Shown here piece after piece: positions 17,195 through 27,900 of a DNA stretch of 64,000 nucleotides; positions within the stretch are counted from its first letter, which is position 1; each line of letters opens with the position of its first letter. The notes beneath the pieces are model-generated. The model saw only the letters and a program-made list of their open reading frames with translations, searched no databases and was not told where the DNA came from. The position numbers and the translations under genes were made by a program. This DNA is from Pararhodobacter sp. (GTDB taxonomy: Bacteria > Pseudomonadota > Alphaproteobacteria > Rhodobacterales > Rhodobacteraceae), in assembly GCA_020832665.1 (NCBI GenBank), contig JAFIEG010000015.1:1-64000 (forward strand), in the 5' to 3' direction.

Positions 17195-18167
17195 GACGGT
17201 CCCTCCCGGCGATCAGCCCGATCAGCCCGCCGCGTGCAAACAGCACCACGCCCAGCAGCACCAGCCCCAGCCAGAACTGCCAGTGCTCGGTGATGCCGCC
17301 AAAGAACACCTCGAAGGCAACCAGGATACCCGCCCCGGCGACCGGGCCGAACAGGCGCCCGACACCGCCCAGGATGATGATGACGATCAGCTCGCCCGAC
17401 ATCTGCCAGGCCAGCATCGCCGGGCTGACGAAGCGCGTCAGATCCGCCATCATCGCCCCGGCAAGCCCGGTGATCATGCCCGACAGGGCAAAGGCCGCGA
17501 GTTTCACGCCAAAGGGCGAGATGCCCAGCGCCGCAGCCCGGTCGGGGTTCTGGCGGATGGCCATGAGCGCGGCGCCGAAACGCGCGTTGCGCACCATGCG
17601 AAACAGCAGGATGGCGATCATGAGCACGGCATAGCTGAGCAGGAAAAGCTCCCATATCCGCATGGTGTTGAGGCCGGGAAACTGGTTGCGCACGAAGATC
17701 GGCAGCCCGTCCTCGCCGCCATAGGCGGGCCAGGACAGGGTGAAGAAGAACAGCATCTGCGCGAATGCCAGCGTGATCATGATGAAGAAGATGCCCGAGG
17801 TGCGCAGCGACAGAGCGCCGATGATGGCGGCCAGCATGCCCGACAGCACGATCGCGACGATCCAGATGATGATCATCTGGTTGGTGCCGGGAATGCCCCA
17901 GAATACCGGGGTGCCTGAAAAGGCGTGATGGGCGAGCACGCCGGCAACATATCCGCCCAGCCCGAAAAAGGCGGCATGGCCGAATGACACCATGCCCCCC
18001 AGCCCCAGCGCCAGGTTCAGCCCCACCCCGGCCAGCGCCAGGATTGCAACCCGCGTGGCCAGCGTGATGAAGAAGGGCTCGTCGATCACATAGGCAACCG
18101 CCGGCACGACAAACAGCGCCACGGCGAGCACGATGTTGACGATGGTTTCTCTGCGCGCGTCAGCCAT
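17187..18167 (-). CDS. livM: Liv-type ABC importer permease
   Basis: 326 aa, about ten helices, with the LivM hallmark GLNLALGLGGMVSFGHAAFF and the EAA-like RQNPDRAAALGISPF loop. I chose the ATG at 18167 because the longer frame start lies inside livH and its extra residues are not LivM-like. It overlaps livH by 8 bp through the same ATGGCTGA seen at the livM/livG junction. Confidence 0.88.
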   Translation of the reverse strand: MADARRETIVNIVLAVALFVVPAVAYVIDEPFFITLATRVAILALAGVGLNLALGLGGMVSFGHAAFFGLGGYVAGVLAHHAFSGTPVFWGIPGTNQMIIIWIVAIVLSGMLAAIIGALSLRTSGIFFIMITLAFAQMLFFFTLSWPAYGGEDGLPIFVRNQFPGLNTMRIWELFLLSYAVLMIAILLFRMVRNARFGAALMAIRQNPDRAAALGISPFGVKLAAFALSGMITGLAGAMMADLTRFVSPAMLAWQMSGELIVIIILGGVGRLFGPVAGAGILVAFEVFFGGITEHWQFWLGLVLLGVVLFARGGLIGLIAGRDRHG

Positions 18168-19080
18168 GGGCAGGGAACAATCCTTTGGGGCGCAGCACCA
18201 GGACCAGCGCCATGAGAACATAGATCAGCATCGACGCCAGCGCGGCCCCCACGCCCATCGCCTGCGAGGTGTCCAGAAAAAGCGAGAAGAAGCGCGGCAG
18301 GAGGAACCGGCCCATGGTATCGATCACGCCGACCAGCAGCGCGCCGACCAGCGCGCCCTTGATCGAGCCGATGCCGCCGATCACGATCACAACGAAGGCC
18401 AGGATCAGCACGGGCTCGCCCATGCCCACCTGCACCGACTGGATGGCCCCCACCAGCGCCCCGGCCATGCCCGCCAGCGCCGCGCCCAGCGCAAAGACCA
18501 CGGTGTAGAGCGCCTTGATGTTGACGCCCAGCGCGGCGATCATCTCGCGGTCGCTTTCGCCGGCGCGGATGCGGATGCCCAGCCGGGTCCTGGCGATGAG
18601 CACCCATAATCCGATCGCCGTGGCGATGCCGAAGCCGATCAGCGCCAGCCGGTAGAGCGAATAGCTCACCCCGCCGCCCAGATTGACCGAACCGCGCAGT
18701 TCGGGCGGCACGCTGAGATAGAGCGGGAACGGGCCGAAAACCATGCGCACCGCCTCGGACAGGATGAGGATCAGCGCGAAGGTTGCCAGCACCTGATCAA
18801 GGTGGCCTCGGGCATATAATCGGCGGATCACCACCACCTCGATGATCGCCCCTGCCGCCGCCGCCGCCGCCAGCCCGGCAATCAGCCCCAGCCAGAAATT
18901 TCCGGTGGCCGCTGCCGCGGCGGCGCAGAAAAAGGCGCCGATCATGTAGAGCGAGCCATGCGCCAGATTGATCAGCCCCATGACGCCGAACACCAGCGTA
19001 AGGCCAGCGGCCATGAGAAAGAGCATCAGCCCGAACTGGACACCGTTCAGGAGCTGCTCGGCAAAGAGTGCGAAGCTCAT
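18160..19080 (-). CDS. livH: Liv-type ABC importer permease
   Basis: 306 aa, eight or so helices. The LivH hallmarks NGVQFGLMLFLMAAGLTLVF and GVMGLINLAHGSLYMIGAF are clear, as is the cytoplasmic loop RAGESDREMIAALGVN. It forms the membrane channel with LivM. It lies 66 bp after the binding-protein gene. Confidence 0.9.
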   Translation of the reverse strand: MSFALFAEQLLNGVQFGLMLFLMAAGLTLVFGVMGLINLAHGSLYMIGAFFCAAAAAATGNFWLGLIAGLAAAAAAGAIIEVVVIRRLYARGHLDQVLATFALILILSEAVRMVFGPFPLYLSVPPELRGSVNLGGGVSYSLYRLALIGFGIATAIGLWVLIARTRLGIRIRAGESDREMIAALGVNIKALYTVVFALGAALAGMAGALVGAIQSVQVGMGEPVLILAFVVIVIGGIGSIKGALVGALLVGVIDTMGRFLLPRFFSLFLDTSQAMGVGAALASMLIYVLMALVLVLRPKGLFPAHG

Positions 19081-19146
19081 GGTTCTGTCGGCTTTCGGAA
19101 AGGTGGTGGGCGCGGCAAAGCCCCGTGGCCGCCGCGCCCGGTCCGG

Positions 19147-20289
19147 TTACATCGAGCAGTCTTCGCCGTAGACGTCCTGATGCTCTTCGAAAGCCACGCC
19201 GATGATGCGGTTGGTTACTTCGCCATCCACCTCGACGACTTCACGCACATAGACCCGCTGGATCGGGTGCTGGTTCGACGCAAAGCGGAAATCGCCGCGA
19301 ACCGAGGTGAAATCGGCCTCGCGCAGTGCGGCGCGGAAGGCGTCCAGATCCGAGATATCGGCGGTTTCCATCGCCGACAGGATCAGGTTGGCCGTGTCAA
19401 ATCCCTGCGACGCGTAAAGCGAGGGCGTGCGGCCATAGGCCTCGCGGAAGGCGGCGACGAAGGCTGTGTTGGCCTCGTTGTCCAGATCAGGCGACCACTG
19501 GCTGGTGTTGAGCACGCCCAGCGCGGCTTCGCCAACCGCGGGCAGGATGTCCTGGCTGAAGGTGAAGGCCGCCGAGATCAGCGGCAGATCGACGCCGGAC
19601 TGCTCGTACTGGCGCATGAACGAGATGCCCATGCCGCCGGGCAGGAAGATGAACACGCTGTCAGCCCCGGATGCGCGGATCTCGGCGATCTCGGCGGCAT
19701 AGTCGGTCTGGCCGACCTGGGTGAACAGCTCGCCCGCCTGCTCGCCCTCATAGTAGCGCTTGAAGCCGGTCAGCGCGTCGGTGCCGGCCGGATAGTTCGG
19801 CGCCATGATGAAGGTGTTGGTATAGCCCTGCTCGTTTGCCACCGCGCCCGCGGCCTCGTGCAGCATGTCGTTTTGCCAGGCGGCGTTGAAGTAGTTGGGA
19901 TGGCAGTTCGCGCCCGCCAACGCCGACGGTCCGGCATTGGGCGATACGTAGATTACATCCTGCGCCACGGCGCTGGGCACGACGGCCATCGCCAGGTTGG
20001 ACCAGATGATGCCGGTCAGGATATGCGCCCGCTCGGACTGGATCATCCGTTCGGCAATCTGCACGGCCAGTTCGGGGCGCTGCGCGTCATCCTCGACCAC
20101 CAGGCGCAGGTTCTCGTTGCCGGATTGTTCGAGCGCCAGCCGGAAACCGTCGCGTACATCGACGCCCAGCCCCGCACCGCCGCCCGAAAGCGTAGTGATC
20201 ATGCCGACCGTCACCTGCTCGGCCGATGCCAGCCCCGCGCTGAATACCGCCGCCGTCGCGGCGAGTGCCAGTTTTCTACCAAAGGTCAT
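19147..20289 (-). CDS. Periplasmic binding protein of Liv-type importer
   Basis: 380 aa with signal peptide (ending GLASA near residue 23). The type I periplasmic fold is evident: TVGMITTLSGGGAGLGVDVRDGF, VVEDDAQRPELAVQIAERMI and FIMAPNYPAGTDALTGFKRYY. The partner genes (CoA ligase, hydroxylase) suggest that it binds an aromatic acid rather than leucine; Liv-type binding proteins for aromatic acids are known. It is third in the operon, 91 bp after the ligase gene, a gap large enough to hold a stem or RNA processing site. Confidence 0.85.
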   Translation of the reverse strand: MTFGRKLALAATAAVFSAGLASAEQVTVGMITTLSGGGAGLGVDVRDGFRLALEQSGNENLRLVVEDDAQRPELAVQIAERMIQSERAHILTGIIWSNLAMAVVPSAVAQDVIYVSPNAGPSALAGANCHPNYFNAAWQNDMLHEAAGAVANEQGYTNTFIMAPNYPAGTDALTGFKRYYEGEQAGELFTQVGQTDYAAEIAEIRASGADSVFIFLPGGMGISFMRQYEQSGVDLPLISAAFTFSQDILPAVGEAALGVLNTSQWSPDLDNEANTAFVAAFREAYGRTPSLYASQGFDTANLILSAMETADISDLDAFRAALREADFTSVRGDFRFASNQHPIQRVYVREVVEVDGEVTNRIIGVAFEEHQDVYGEDCSM

Positions 20290-20380
20290 CTTTCCCTCCC
20301 TTGTTTGTCGTTATTCTGTGCAGTTAGACAGCGCTGCCGCCACTTCGCAAGTCGTTTTCCGATCTGGCAGCATCGCCCTG

Positions 20381-21919
20381 TCACCGCCGGGCGGCAGATT
20401 CGGGCTCGATCCGGCGCAGGGCCTGCCGGTCGATCTTGTCGGTGCCGGTCTTGGGCAGGTCGTCCAGAAAGATCACCTGGCGCGGGTATTTATGCGGCAG
20501 AAGCTTCGCCTTGGCATGGGATTGCAGCGCCTTCGCGATGTCGTCACCCGCGACCTGCCCGGCGCGCAGGGAAACGAAGGCGCGGATGGTGGTGCGCCCG
20601 TCAGCCAACGGCACCGCCAGCACGCAGCTCTCGCGCACTGCGGGGTGTTCGTTGAGCGCCAGTTCGATCTCCATCGGCCAGACCCATTGGCCTGAAACCT
20701 TGACCAGATCATCGGCGCGGCCGCGGAAGAAGTAGTTTCCGTCGCTGTCGGCCACGAACCGGTCGCCGGTATTGAGCCATTCGCCGCGGATCGTTTCGGC
20801 GTTCTTGTCGGGACGGTTCCAGTAGCCCGGGGTGCGCGACAGCCCGCAAACCTCCATCACCCCCTCTTCGCCGGGCGCGGCCTTGTGGCCCTCGGGCGTG
20901 GTCAGCCGCACCGCGTAGCCCGGCACCACTTGCCCCGCAGAGCCCGGCACCTGCTTTTCGGCGGTGTTGGACAGGTAGATATGCAGCATCTCGGTAGAGC
21001 CCAGCCCCTCGATCACCGGCAGTCCGCAGCGGCCGCGCCACGCATTGGCGATCTCGGCTGACAGCACCTCGGCCGCCGACAGGCAAAGCCGCAATGAGGA
21101 CAGATCGGCCTGCGCGGCCTCGGGCGCGTGCATCAGGGCGGTGTAAAGCGTGGGCAGGCCGAAAAATGCCGTCGGGCGGTGACGTTCGATCTGGGCCAGA
21201 ACGCGCGCGGGCTCTGGCCGGCCCTGCATCAGCACCGCCGATGCACCGGCCGCCATGGGAAACACCACCGAATTGCCGAAGCCATAGGCAAAATAGATCT
21301 TGGGCACGCTGAAGCAGATGTCATCGGCCGTCAGCTTGAGGTAATGCGTGCCATAGGCAGCAGCGATATAGGGCACATCGCGGTGCAGATGCACCACGCC
21401 CTTGGGTCGCCCCGTCGAGCCCGAGGAGTACATCCAGAACGCCATGTCGGTTGCCGCGCTCGGATGCTCGGCCAACTCGGCCGGTGCATCGGCCCAGGGG
21501 CGCTCGGTGGCATCGAGAACCGTGCAGCCCATGCCATCAAGCGCCTTGGCAAAGCTGCCCGAGGCCACGGCAACCCTTGCCCCGGAATCGTCGAGGAAGA
21601 AGCGCAGCAGATCGGGCGGCGACAGGGTGTTGATCAGCATCGGCACCAGCCCGGCGCGCATCGCGCCCATGATGGCGGCGGGATAGGCGGGCTCGTCATC
21701 CATCAGCAGCAGCACGCGTTCGCCAGGTTCGGCCATGGCGCGCAGATGATTGCCGATGCGCGCCGCTTCTGCGATCAGTTCGCCATAGCTGACCTGCCCG
21801 CCGTCATGGATGATCGCCACACGCTCGCCATGGATGGCATTGTCCCACAGCAGGCGCGCGCAGTTGTATTGCGCGGGCACAGTGAACCCGATCTGCGCTG
21901 CCAGTTCCTTCACACTCAT
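20381..21919 (-). CDS. Benzoate-CoA-ligase-like aromatic acyl-CoA synthetase
   Basis: 512 aa. Adenylation motifs: YSSGSTGRPKGVVHLH (A3), GLGSTEML (A5), EWLNTGDRF (A7), FFRGRADDLVKVSGQWV (A8) and the catalytic lysine region KTGTDKIDRQ (A10). The sequence type is the benzoate-CoA ligase group, whose members also activate salicylate and anthranilate. It would form an aryl-CoA in the cytoplasm for the flavoprotein encoded just upstream. Start at 21919 by the 4-bp ATGA overlap with that gene; the longer open frame runs into it. Confidence 0.88.
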   Translation of the reverse strand: MSVKELAAQIGFTVPAQYNCARLLWDNAIHGERVAIIHDGGQVSYGELIAEAARIGNHLRAMAEPGERVLLLMDDEPAYPAAIMGAMRAGLVPMLINTLSPPDLLRFFLDDSGARVAVASGSFAKALDGMGCTVLDATERPWADAPAELAEHPSAATDMAFWMYSSGSTGRPKGVVHLHRDVPYIAAAYGTHYLKLTADDICFSVPKIYFAYGFGNSVVFPMAAGASAVLMQGRPEPARVLAQIERHRPTAFFGLPTLYTALMHAPEAAQADLSSLRLCLSAAEVLSAEIANAWRGRCGLPVIEGLGSTEMLHIYLSNTAEKQVPGSAGQVVPGYAVRLTTPEGHKAAPGEEGVMEVCGLSRTPGYWNRPDKNAETIRGEWLNTGDRFVADSDGNYFFRGRADDLVKVSGQWVWPMEIELALNEHPAVRESCVLAVPLADGRTTIRAFVSLRAGQVAGDDIAKALQSHAKAKLLPHKYPRQVIFLDDLPKTGTDKIDRQALRRIEPESAARR

Positions 21920-23049
21920 GCCATGGCCTCCAATGACAACCCGCGCGCCTCTGCGGCGGCGGCGAATTCCGGCGCCATGGCGCGCAGCCGCGCCGCATCC
22001 AGCCGCCCGGCGCGGCGGATATAGGACAGCGCGAAGGCCCAGGGCTCCAGCGCCATGTGCCGCTCGAATTCCTCGTACCACTGCGCCGAGGCGCGCGCGG
22101 CGCCGACGATCTTGCGCAGCACGGGTTCGCGCGCGCGCTGATAGGCGGGCAGCGCGGCGGCAATATCCCAGTCGTTTTCCTTGAGCGCGCGCACGAGCGC
22201 CACCACATCCTCCAGCGCCAGCCTTGTGCCCGAGCCGATCGAGAAATGCGCCGTGTGCAGCGCATCGCCGACCAGAACGCGGTTGCCGTCATGCCAGCGC
22301 GTGCAGGCCAGATCGGGAAACTGCCGCCAGATCGAGTTGTTGGGGATCAGCCTTGCACCCCCCAGCGTGCCGGTAAAAAGGCGCTCGCAGATCTTGCGAT
22401 AGGCAGGCTCGTCCATGCTATCGAAACCGGTGCGGTCAAAGGTCTCGGGTGTCATCTCGATGATGAAGGTCGCCCGCCCCGGCGCATAGGCATAGTGATG
22501 CGCGTTCATCGGGCCGAATTCGGTGTCGATGAAGGTCTGGGTGAGGGCGTCGAATTCGCGCTCGGCGCCATACCAGACGAAGCGGTTCTTCAGATAGGTG
22601 AGTTCCTCGCCGAAATCGCCCGCGGCACGCACCGCCGAGTTCAACCCGTCGGCGCCGATGACCAGATCGGCCTCGCCAAAGGGTGGCTCCAGCCGCACCC
22701 CGTATTCGGGCACGATGCCAATCTCGGCCGCGCGGCCCTGCAGAAGTTTCAGCATTTCCAGCCGCCCGATACCGGAAAAGCCCACCCCGTCGATAACGAT
22801 CCGCTGGCCGCGATGCTCCACCGCGATATCCTTCCAGCGCTTCATGTGCGGGGTGATCAGCGCCACGGTTTCGGGGTCATCGGCGGCAAGGAAATCGAGC
22901 GCCTGATCAGAAAACACCACACCAAAGCCAAAGGTGGCGTCGGGCGGGTTCTGCTCGAACACGCGCAAGTCGATATCGGGGCGTGCGCGGCGAATGAGGA
23001 TGGCGGCGTAAAGCCCGGCCGGCCCGGCGCCGACGATCGTTACCTGCAT
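21916..23049 (-). CDS. Aryl-CoA flavin hydroxylase (salicylyl/2-aminobenzoyl-CoA type)
   Basis: 377 aa. FAD-binding GAGPAGLYAAI at the N terminus, GFGVVFSDQALDFL, FSGIGRLEMLKLLQ, IGADGLNSAVR and VLVGDALHTAHFSIGSG are typical of the hydroxylase half of salicylyl-CoA 5-hydroxylase / 2-aminobenzoyl-CoA monooxygenase. Those relatives, as I recall, are about 770 aa with an added OYE-like domain that is absent here. It probably hydroxylates the CoA thioester made by the adjacent ligase. GGAGGGG lies 2-3 nt before ATG 23049. First gene of the operon; the substrate is inferred. Confidence 0.82.
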   Translation of the reverse strand: MQVTIVGAGPAGLYAAILIRRARPDIDLRVFEQNPPDATFGFGVVFSDQALDFLAADDPETVALITPHMKRWKDIAVEHRGQRIVIDGVGFSGIGRLEMLKLLQGRAAEIGIVPEYGVRLEPPFGEADLVIGADGLNSAVRAAGDFGEELTYLKNRFVWYGAEREFDALTQTFIDTEFGPMNAHHYAYAPGRATFIIEMTPETFDRTGFDSMDEPAYRKICERLFTGTLGGARLIPNNSIWRQFPDLACTRWHDGNRVLVGDALHTAHFSIGSGTRLALEDVVALVRALKENDWDIAAALPAYQRAREPVLRKIVGAARASAQWYEEFERHMALEPWAFALSYIRRAGRLDAARLRAMAPEFAAAAEARGLSLEAMA

Positions 23050-23096
23050 GTCCCCTCCGCATGGCGATGCAATAAGCAAAATCTCGTTCTCATAAT

Positions 23097-23125
23097 TTAT
23101 TACGCATTGCGTAACTGCGCGTCAA
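23097..23125 (-). promoter_or_regulatory. Sigma-70-type promoter of the aromatic-CoA operon
   Basis: Read on the minus strand: TTGACG (-35, 23120-23125), 17 bp, TAATAA (-10, 23097-23102), 48 bp before the hydroxylase ATG. Spacing is ideal and the bases are close to consensus. Confidence 0.75.
23100..23114. promoter_or_regulatory. Palindromic operator, probable IclR site
   Basis: TTACGC-ATT-GCGTAA, a perfect 6-bp inverted repeat around a 3-bp centre. It overlaps the -10 and lies in the spacer of the minus-strand promoter, so a bound protein would block transcription. The divergent IclR gene is the obvious candidate. Confidence 0.65.
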
Positions 23126-23220
23126 CCCGCACAATGGTCCTGGATCCCGGTTCGGGGCTATGAACGGACAGCAATCGGCCGCAGCCGGAATGCGAACAAG
23201 AGAGGGAGCACAGCAGAGCA

Positions 23221-23985
23221 ATGGACGCATCGCCAATCGAACAGGCCACCGCCCCTGAGCGCCGCCGTGGCGTGCAATCGGCCGAGGTGGCGGTGGCGGT
23301 TCTGCGCAAGCTGGCCGAGGCCGGCGCGCCGCTGGGGCTTAACACGCTGGCCACGCAGGTCGGGCTGGCACCGGCAAAGGCGCATCGCTACCTGGTCAGC
23401 CTGGTGGCCAGCGGCATGGTCGTTCAGCGCAACAGCGGCGCCTATGATCTTGGCCCGCTGGCCGCGCGCATCGGCACGGCGGCGCTGGCTCGGGTCGATT
23501 ACCTGAACCGTGCGGGTGACGCCTTGCCCGGATTGGTGGAACAAACCGGGCTGACGGGCATGCTGTCGGTCTGGGGGGCCTATGGCGCCACGGTGGTGCG
23601 CTGGGAAAAGGCCAGCGCGCAGCTGATCACGGCGCTGGGGGTGGGCTCGGTGCTGCCGCTGACCCGCTCGGCCACGGGGCTGGCCTTCATGGCCTGGTTA
23701 CCCGAGCGGCTGCTGGGCGAGGCCAATGCCCGCGAAGCACCCGAACTGGCAGCGCCCGAGTTGGCGCGCCTGCGCGTGCGCCTGCGCAAGGAATTCGTTA
23801 CCGAGGCGTCGGGCAGCTTCATCCCCGGGCTCTATGCCCTTGCCGCACCGGTTCTGAACGCGCAACGCATAGCCGAGGGCGTTATCACGCTGGTTGCAAC
23901 CGACCCGACGGTGATACACGCCGATGCCCCGGCCCGCCACGCGCTGGACAGGGCGGCGCGAGAGATCGGCGGTTACGACGGCTGA
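23221..23985 (+). CDS. IclR-family regulator of the aromatic-CoA operon
   Basis: 254 aa. Winged-helix N terminus (VAVLRKLAEAGAPLGLNTLATQ, then KAHRYLVSLVASGMV) and an IclR effector domain (SVWGAYGATVVRWEK, LPLTRSATGLAFMAW). It is transcribed away from the hydroxylase/ligase/Liv operon across 171 bp that contain one good promoter and a palindrome. It most likely represses that operon until its aromatic acid or aryl-CoA appears. Confidence 0.88.
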   Translation: MDASPIEQATAPERRRGVQSAEVAVAVLRKLAEAGAPLGLNTLATQVGLAPAKAHRYLVSLVASGMVVQRNSGAYDLGPLAARIGTAALARVDYLNRAGDALPGLVEQTGLTGMLSVWGAYGATVVRWEKASAQLITALGVGSVLPLTRSATGLAFMAWLPERLLGEANAREAPELAAPELARLRVRLRKEFVTEASGSFIPGLYALAAPVLNAQRIAEGVITLVATDPTVIHADAPARHALDRAAREIGGYDG

Positions 23986-24371
23986 TACCAGATTGGCTTG
24001 ATTGCGACGGTTGCAGCACGGGCAGCGACTGGCCTGAGTTGTGGGCGAGCAGCGCCCAGCCAAGCCGCGCTCCAGCCCGCGCTGCCTGTTGGATATGTGC
24101 TTTGCCAGGCGTGGCGGCAAGCCCGTCGCCCGCCCTGGGATGCAAGCCCGTGGGTGGCAGGGGCCGCCGCCGGTTGGGCTGGCAAGCCTGGACAGGGGCA
24201 TGTGCATGAAGCACGAGGATATGGACAGGACCCCGGAATGAAACCGGAACCCGTCGGCGTCGATCATTCGAAGGCATGGCTCGAAATCTTCAACCCCGAA
24301 TGCGGCCCGGCGCGGGGCGCGAATGCCGACACCGGCTCGCGTGTCTTCCTGCGCCAGTTCGGCGGGCGGGT
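23986..24371. other. Gene-free region
   Basis: 386 bp between convergent IclR and DUF2059 genes. No frame looks like protein; no clear terminator found. Confidence 0.5.
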
Positions 24372-24845
24372 TCAGTTCGGCATGAGGATTTCCATGACTT
24401 GCGGAAGTACCTGCTGGCCCACCTGCATCTGCATGGAAAGGATGCGCCGGTTCTGGGCGTCGTTGAGTTCCGTCAGCCTGGTCAGCGCCGAATGGCCTGT
24501 AGGTGTCTGCAGGAATTCGTGCAGCGCCTGCAATTCATCAAGCGTGAAGATATCGGCCATCACTTCGTCCTGCGTCAGCATGATCTCGCGCAGGGGTTCG
24601 GTGACATGCGCCAGGTATACCGCCTCCAGCCTTTCCAGCTGCTCATCCGAGATCGGCAGCCCCATTCCACGCATCTCGTCGATGGTCGGCCGGTATAGCC
24701 GAAGCACCATCGCCTCGAAATCGACCCACTCCATGACCTGCTGGGTGTAGCGCGTGGCGATTTCGAGCCGCGCGGGGCGATCATCGGCGGCGACCGGCGC
24801 GGTGAACAGGGCGAAGGCAATCGACAGTGCGAGCGGGCGAATCAT
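24372..24845 (-). CDS. Exported DUF2059-domain protein
   Basis: 157 aa with signal peptide (about 20 residues, ending APVAA). The helical remainder (RPTIDEMRGMGLPISDEQLERLEAV, EIMLTQDEVMADIFTLDELQ, LHEFLQTPTGHSAL) matches the DUF2059 pattern, in which a helical repeat ends FYxTPxG. Function unknown, periplasmic. It follows the 1162-aa gene by 96 bp on the same strand and could belong to that transcript. Confidence 0.8.
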   Translation of the reverse strand: MIRPLALSIAFALFTAPVAADDRPARLEIATRYTQQVMEWVDFEAMVLRLYRPTIDEMRGMGLPISDEQLERLEAVYLAHVTEPLREIMLTQDEVMADIFTLDELQALHEFLQTPTGHSALTRLTELNDAQNRRILSMQMQVGQQVLPQVMEILMPN

Positions 24846-24941
24846 GGCCTGAGCCTCCGGCAAGGGGGAATGGCTGGAAGTATGCGCAGTCGCGGGGCGG
24901 CTTGTCCATGACGGCGCGCCCGCGGTGCCGGCGATGGCCGC

Positions 24942-27900
24942 TCAATGGCCACTGGCGAAGTCTTGCAGCGCCTGGCGCGTCAGCGGGCCGTACTGGCCAT
25001 CAATGGCACCGGCATAATGCCCGGCATCCAGGGCCATGCGCTGCAAAGCCATCATGCTGCGCGCAGGCAGCCGGCCGGCCTGCTGCAAGACATGATCGAC
25101 CACCGCCTCGTTGCCCGAGCGCAGCGCCAGACCCAGCCAGAACGCCGCCCCGTCAGGGTCCATGGGCGTGCCGCTTCCCTGCGCCAGAGCCAGACCGAGA
25201 TTCATCATCCCCTGGGCATCTTCCGCCTGTGCTGCCTGCCTGAACCAGGCCACCGCCTGCGCCGGATCGCGCGCCACGATGCGCCCCTCGCGATACATCA
25301 CGCCAAGGTGGTTCATCGCAAGCCCGTGCCCGGCAGCGGCAGCCTGGCGAAACAGCCTGAGCGCCTCGGCGTCGTCGCGCGGGGCGCCGCGGCCATCGGC
25401 GATCATCCAGCCCAGCATCGTCAAAGCCTCGGGCACACCGCGTTCGACGGCATGGCGATACCAGAACACCGACTGCGCATCGTCGCGGGCAACTCCCTGG
25501 CCCCGAGCCAGCCGCCGGCCGGTCTCGAACATGGAAAGCGCATCGCCTTCCCATGCCGCGCGTTCATACCAGAAGAAGGCCTGCGCCGGGTCATGGCGCG
25601 GATCGGCGGCATCGTCGAAGTGCGCCGCGAGTTCGCGCATGGCCTGGGTATCGCCGGCCTCGGCGGCCTGTTGAAGTGCTGCCAGGGGATCAACCGGCGG
25701 TGCCGCGGGCGGCTCAGGCGCGGGCAGGGGGGGCGGCGCCGGCGGCTCGGCCACTGGCGGGGGCGGCGCGGGTTCCGGTGTGGGTGCTGGTACCGTTGGT
25801 GCCGGCGCGGGTGCCGGCGTGGCGTCAGCCGGTTCGACGCGGAGCGAGGCGACGATCCGGGCAACCGCTTCGTGGTAGCGGGCCTGATCGGCACTGGGGT
25901 ATTCCAGGTGCAGGATATGAAACCGGCCCCCGGCCAGCAGATGCACCCGCACCACCGTCTGCGCACCGCGGCGGCCTTCCAGGCGGTCGCGGCCTTCCTC
26001 GCGCTGCATGTCGGTCAGGGTTTCGATCAGCCCGCCGCCGGTGGTGGCGGCAAGCAGCCCGTTCAGCCCCTGCCCGAAATGATCGGGCTGGGTGAGCAGC
26101 AACAGCCGCGCCTGCCCGTCGGCACCTTCCAGCGCCAGCGAGCCATCGGGCTGGGCTGGGCGGGGCGGAAAGAGTTCGGTGGGGTAATCGAGGCGCAGGC
26201 CATGGGCGGGATCGGCAAAGCTGGCCCAACCCGGTGCCGGAGCGACCGGCGGCACGGCCGGGTCAACCGGCGCGGGCCCGGGTGCAGGCGGCGCAGGTTC
26301 CGGAACCGGCGGCGCGGCCGCCACGCCGATCACCGGGCGGCAGGGATGGGCGCCTTCGGGCAGGTTCAAGCGGATCGAGGCGACAACATCGCGCAACAGT
26401 GGGCGCTCTCGAAAATCGCCTTCCCAGCCGATGATGGTTACGCTGATCGGCGCATCATCAGGCAGGCACATGTCGGGCACGATGATGGCCTGCACGACGT
26501 TATCGCCAAGATCATCCGCCGCGGGTCCGATTGCCAGACGTGCGCTTAGCCCGAAGAAGGTTTCATCGGTGATCACCGGCGGTTCGGCGAATCCGCCAAG
26601 GCTTTCAAGCTCGGCACGCGCGACCGCGCCGGCGCGGATCGTGATAACCCCTTCGCGAAGGAATTGCGCGCTCCAGGTGTCGGCGCGGTCGGCATCGACG
26701 CCGAAACGATCGCGCGGCAGTTCAAGCTCCACCAGCCCGTCGAGCACCTCGCGCCGAAGCTCGGCGGGCGGCGCCGGTTCCGGCTCGGGCTCGGGCGCCG
26801 CCACAGCCGCGGCCAGATCGGAACGACAGGCGATGGCATCGGCGGGCAGGTCGATTCTCAGCCCCTCGACGAAGGCGCGCAGATTGTCCGTTTCCTGCCA
26901 ATGGCGCTCTCCGACCAGGGTCAGCACGATCAGCCCGCCATCTGCCAGGCAGCGATCGAACACCACCAATGTCATCGGCCCGCCCAGCACATGCCGGCTT
27001 TGCGAGGCGGCACCCTCTGCGATCTGCGCCGGCAGCCCCAGGAACTGGCCATCGCTGAATACGGGCGGCTCGGCAAAGCCGGCATGCGGCATGGCCAGCG
27101 CGCCTTGCGCGGCCATGCCCGTTTGCAGCATGGCCATGTCGTTGCCGCTGGCGAAAAGCTGGTAGCCGCGGCCCGAGAATGCCGAGCGCCAGCCCGGTGG
27201 CAGGGTAACCTGGAACAACCCGCCCAGCGCCGTCATCTCGGCCACCGGCGGCTCGAAACGCCGGCTGGGGCGCAGCCGGAGCGTGCCCAGCACGGTTTCG
27301 AACTCGGCCAGCGCGGCGGCCTCGTCGGACAGGTTGTAGCCCACGAACAACAACGACAGCCTGCGCCCGCGGCGGTCCTCGGCATCGGAATGCAGCAAGA
27401 TGGCGCGCAGGTCGAAATCGTCCTGGCTGAGCGCCATGTCCCGGCGAAAGAAGCGGTGCGTACCCTCGATCATCACCTCGGAACGGTCGATGACAGGAAT
27501 GAAGTCCTCCTCCACCTCGGCTTGATCCATCGGGCGCACGACGATGATGGTGCCCTCGAAGCCCGGGGGCGGCGCCTCGAGCAAATCGAGATCATCGGCA
27601 CGGGCCAGCGCCAGGTCGCTGTCCTCGGCGAACAGGACCTCGAAATCGGACGGCAGCGCGAAGGACAGGCCGGAACGGACCTGCCGCACCCAGCCCTCGG
27701 GCGCCTCGGGCGGCAAGGCACCAAAATAATCGGCCGCGTCCGGCGCCACAGGGCGCAGGGATCGGGCAATCTGATGCGGGTCGATATCGGGGCGGTTGGC
27801 GGCGAGGATGAGGGCCATGGCATGGCCCGGCCCGGAAGCTTGGGCATGCATCAGCATCAGCCCCTGCCCGCTGCCATGCGTGGGATCGAGCGTCAGCGCC

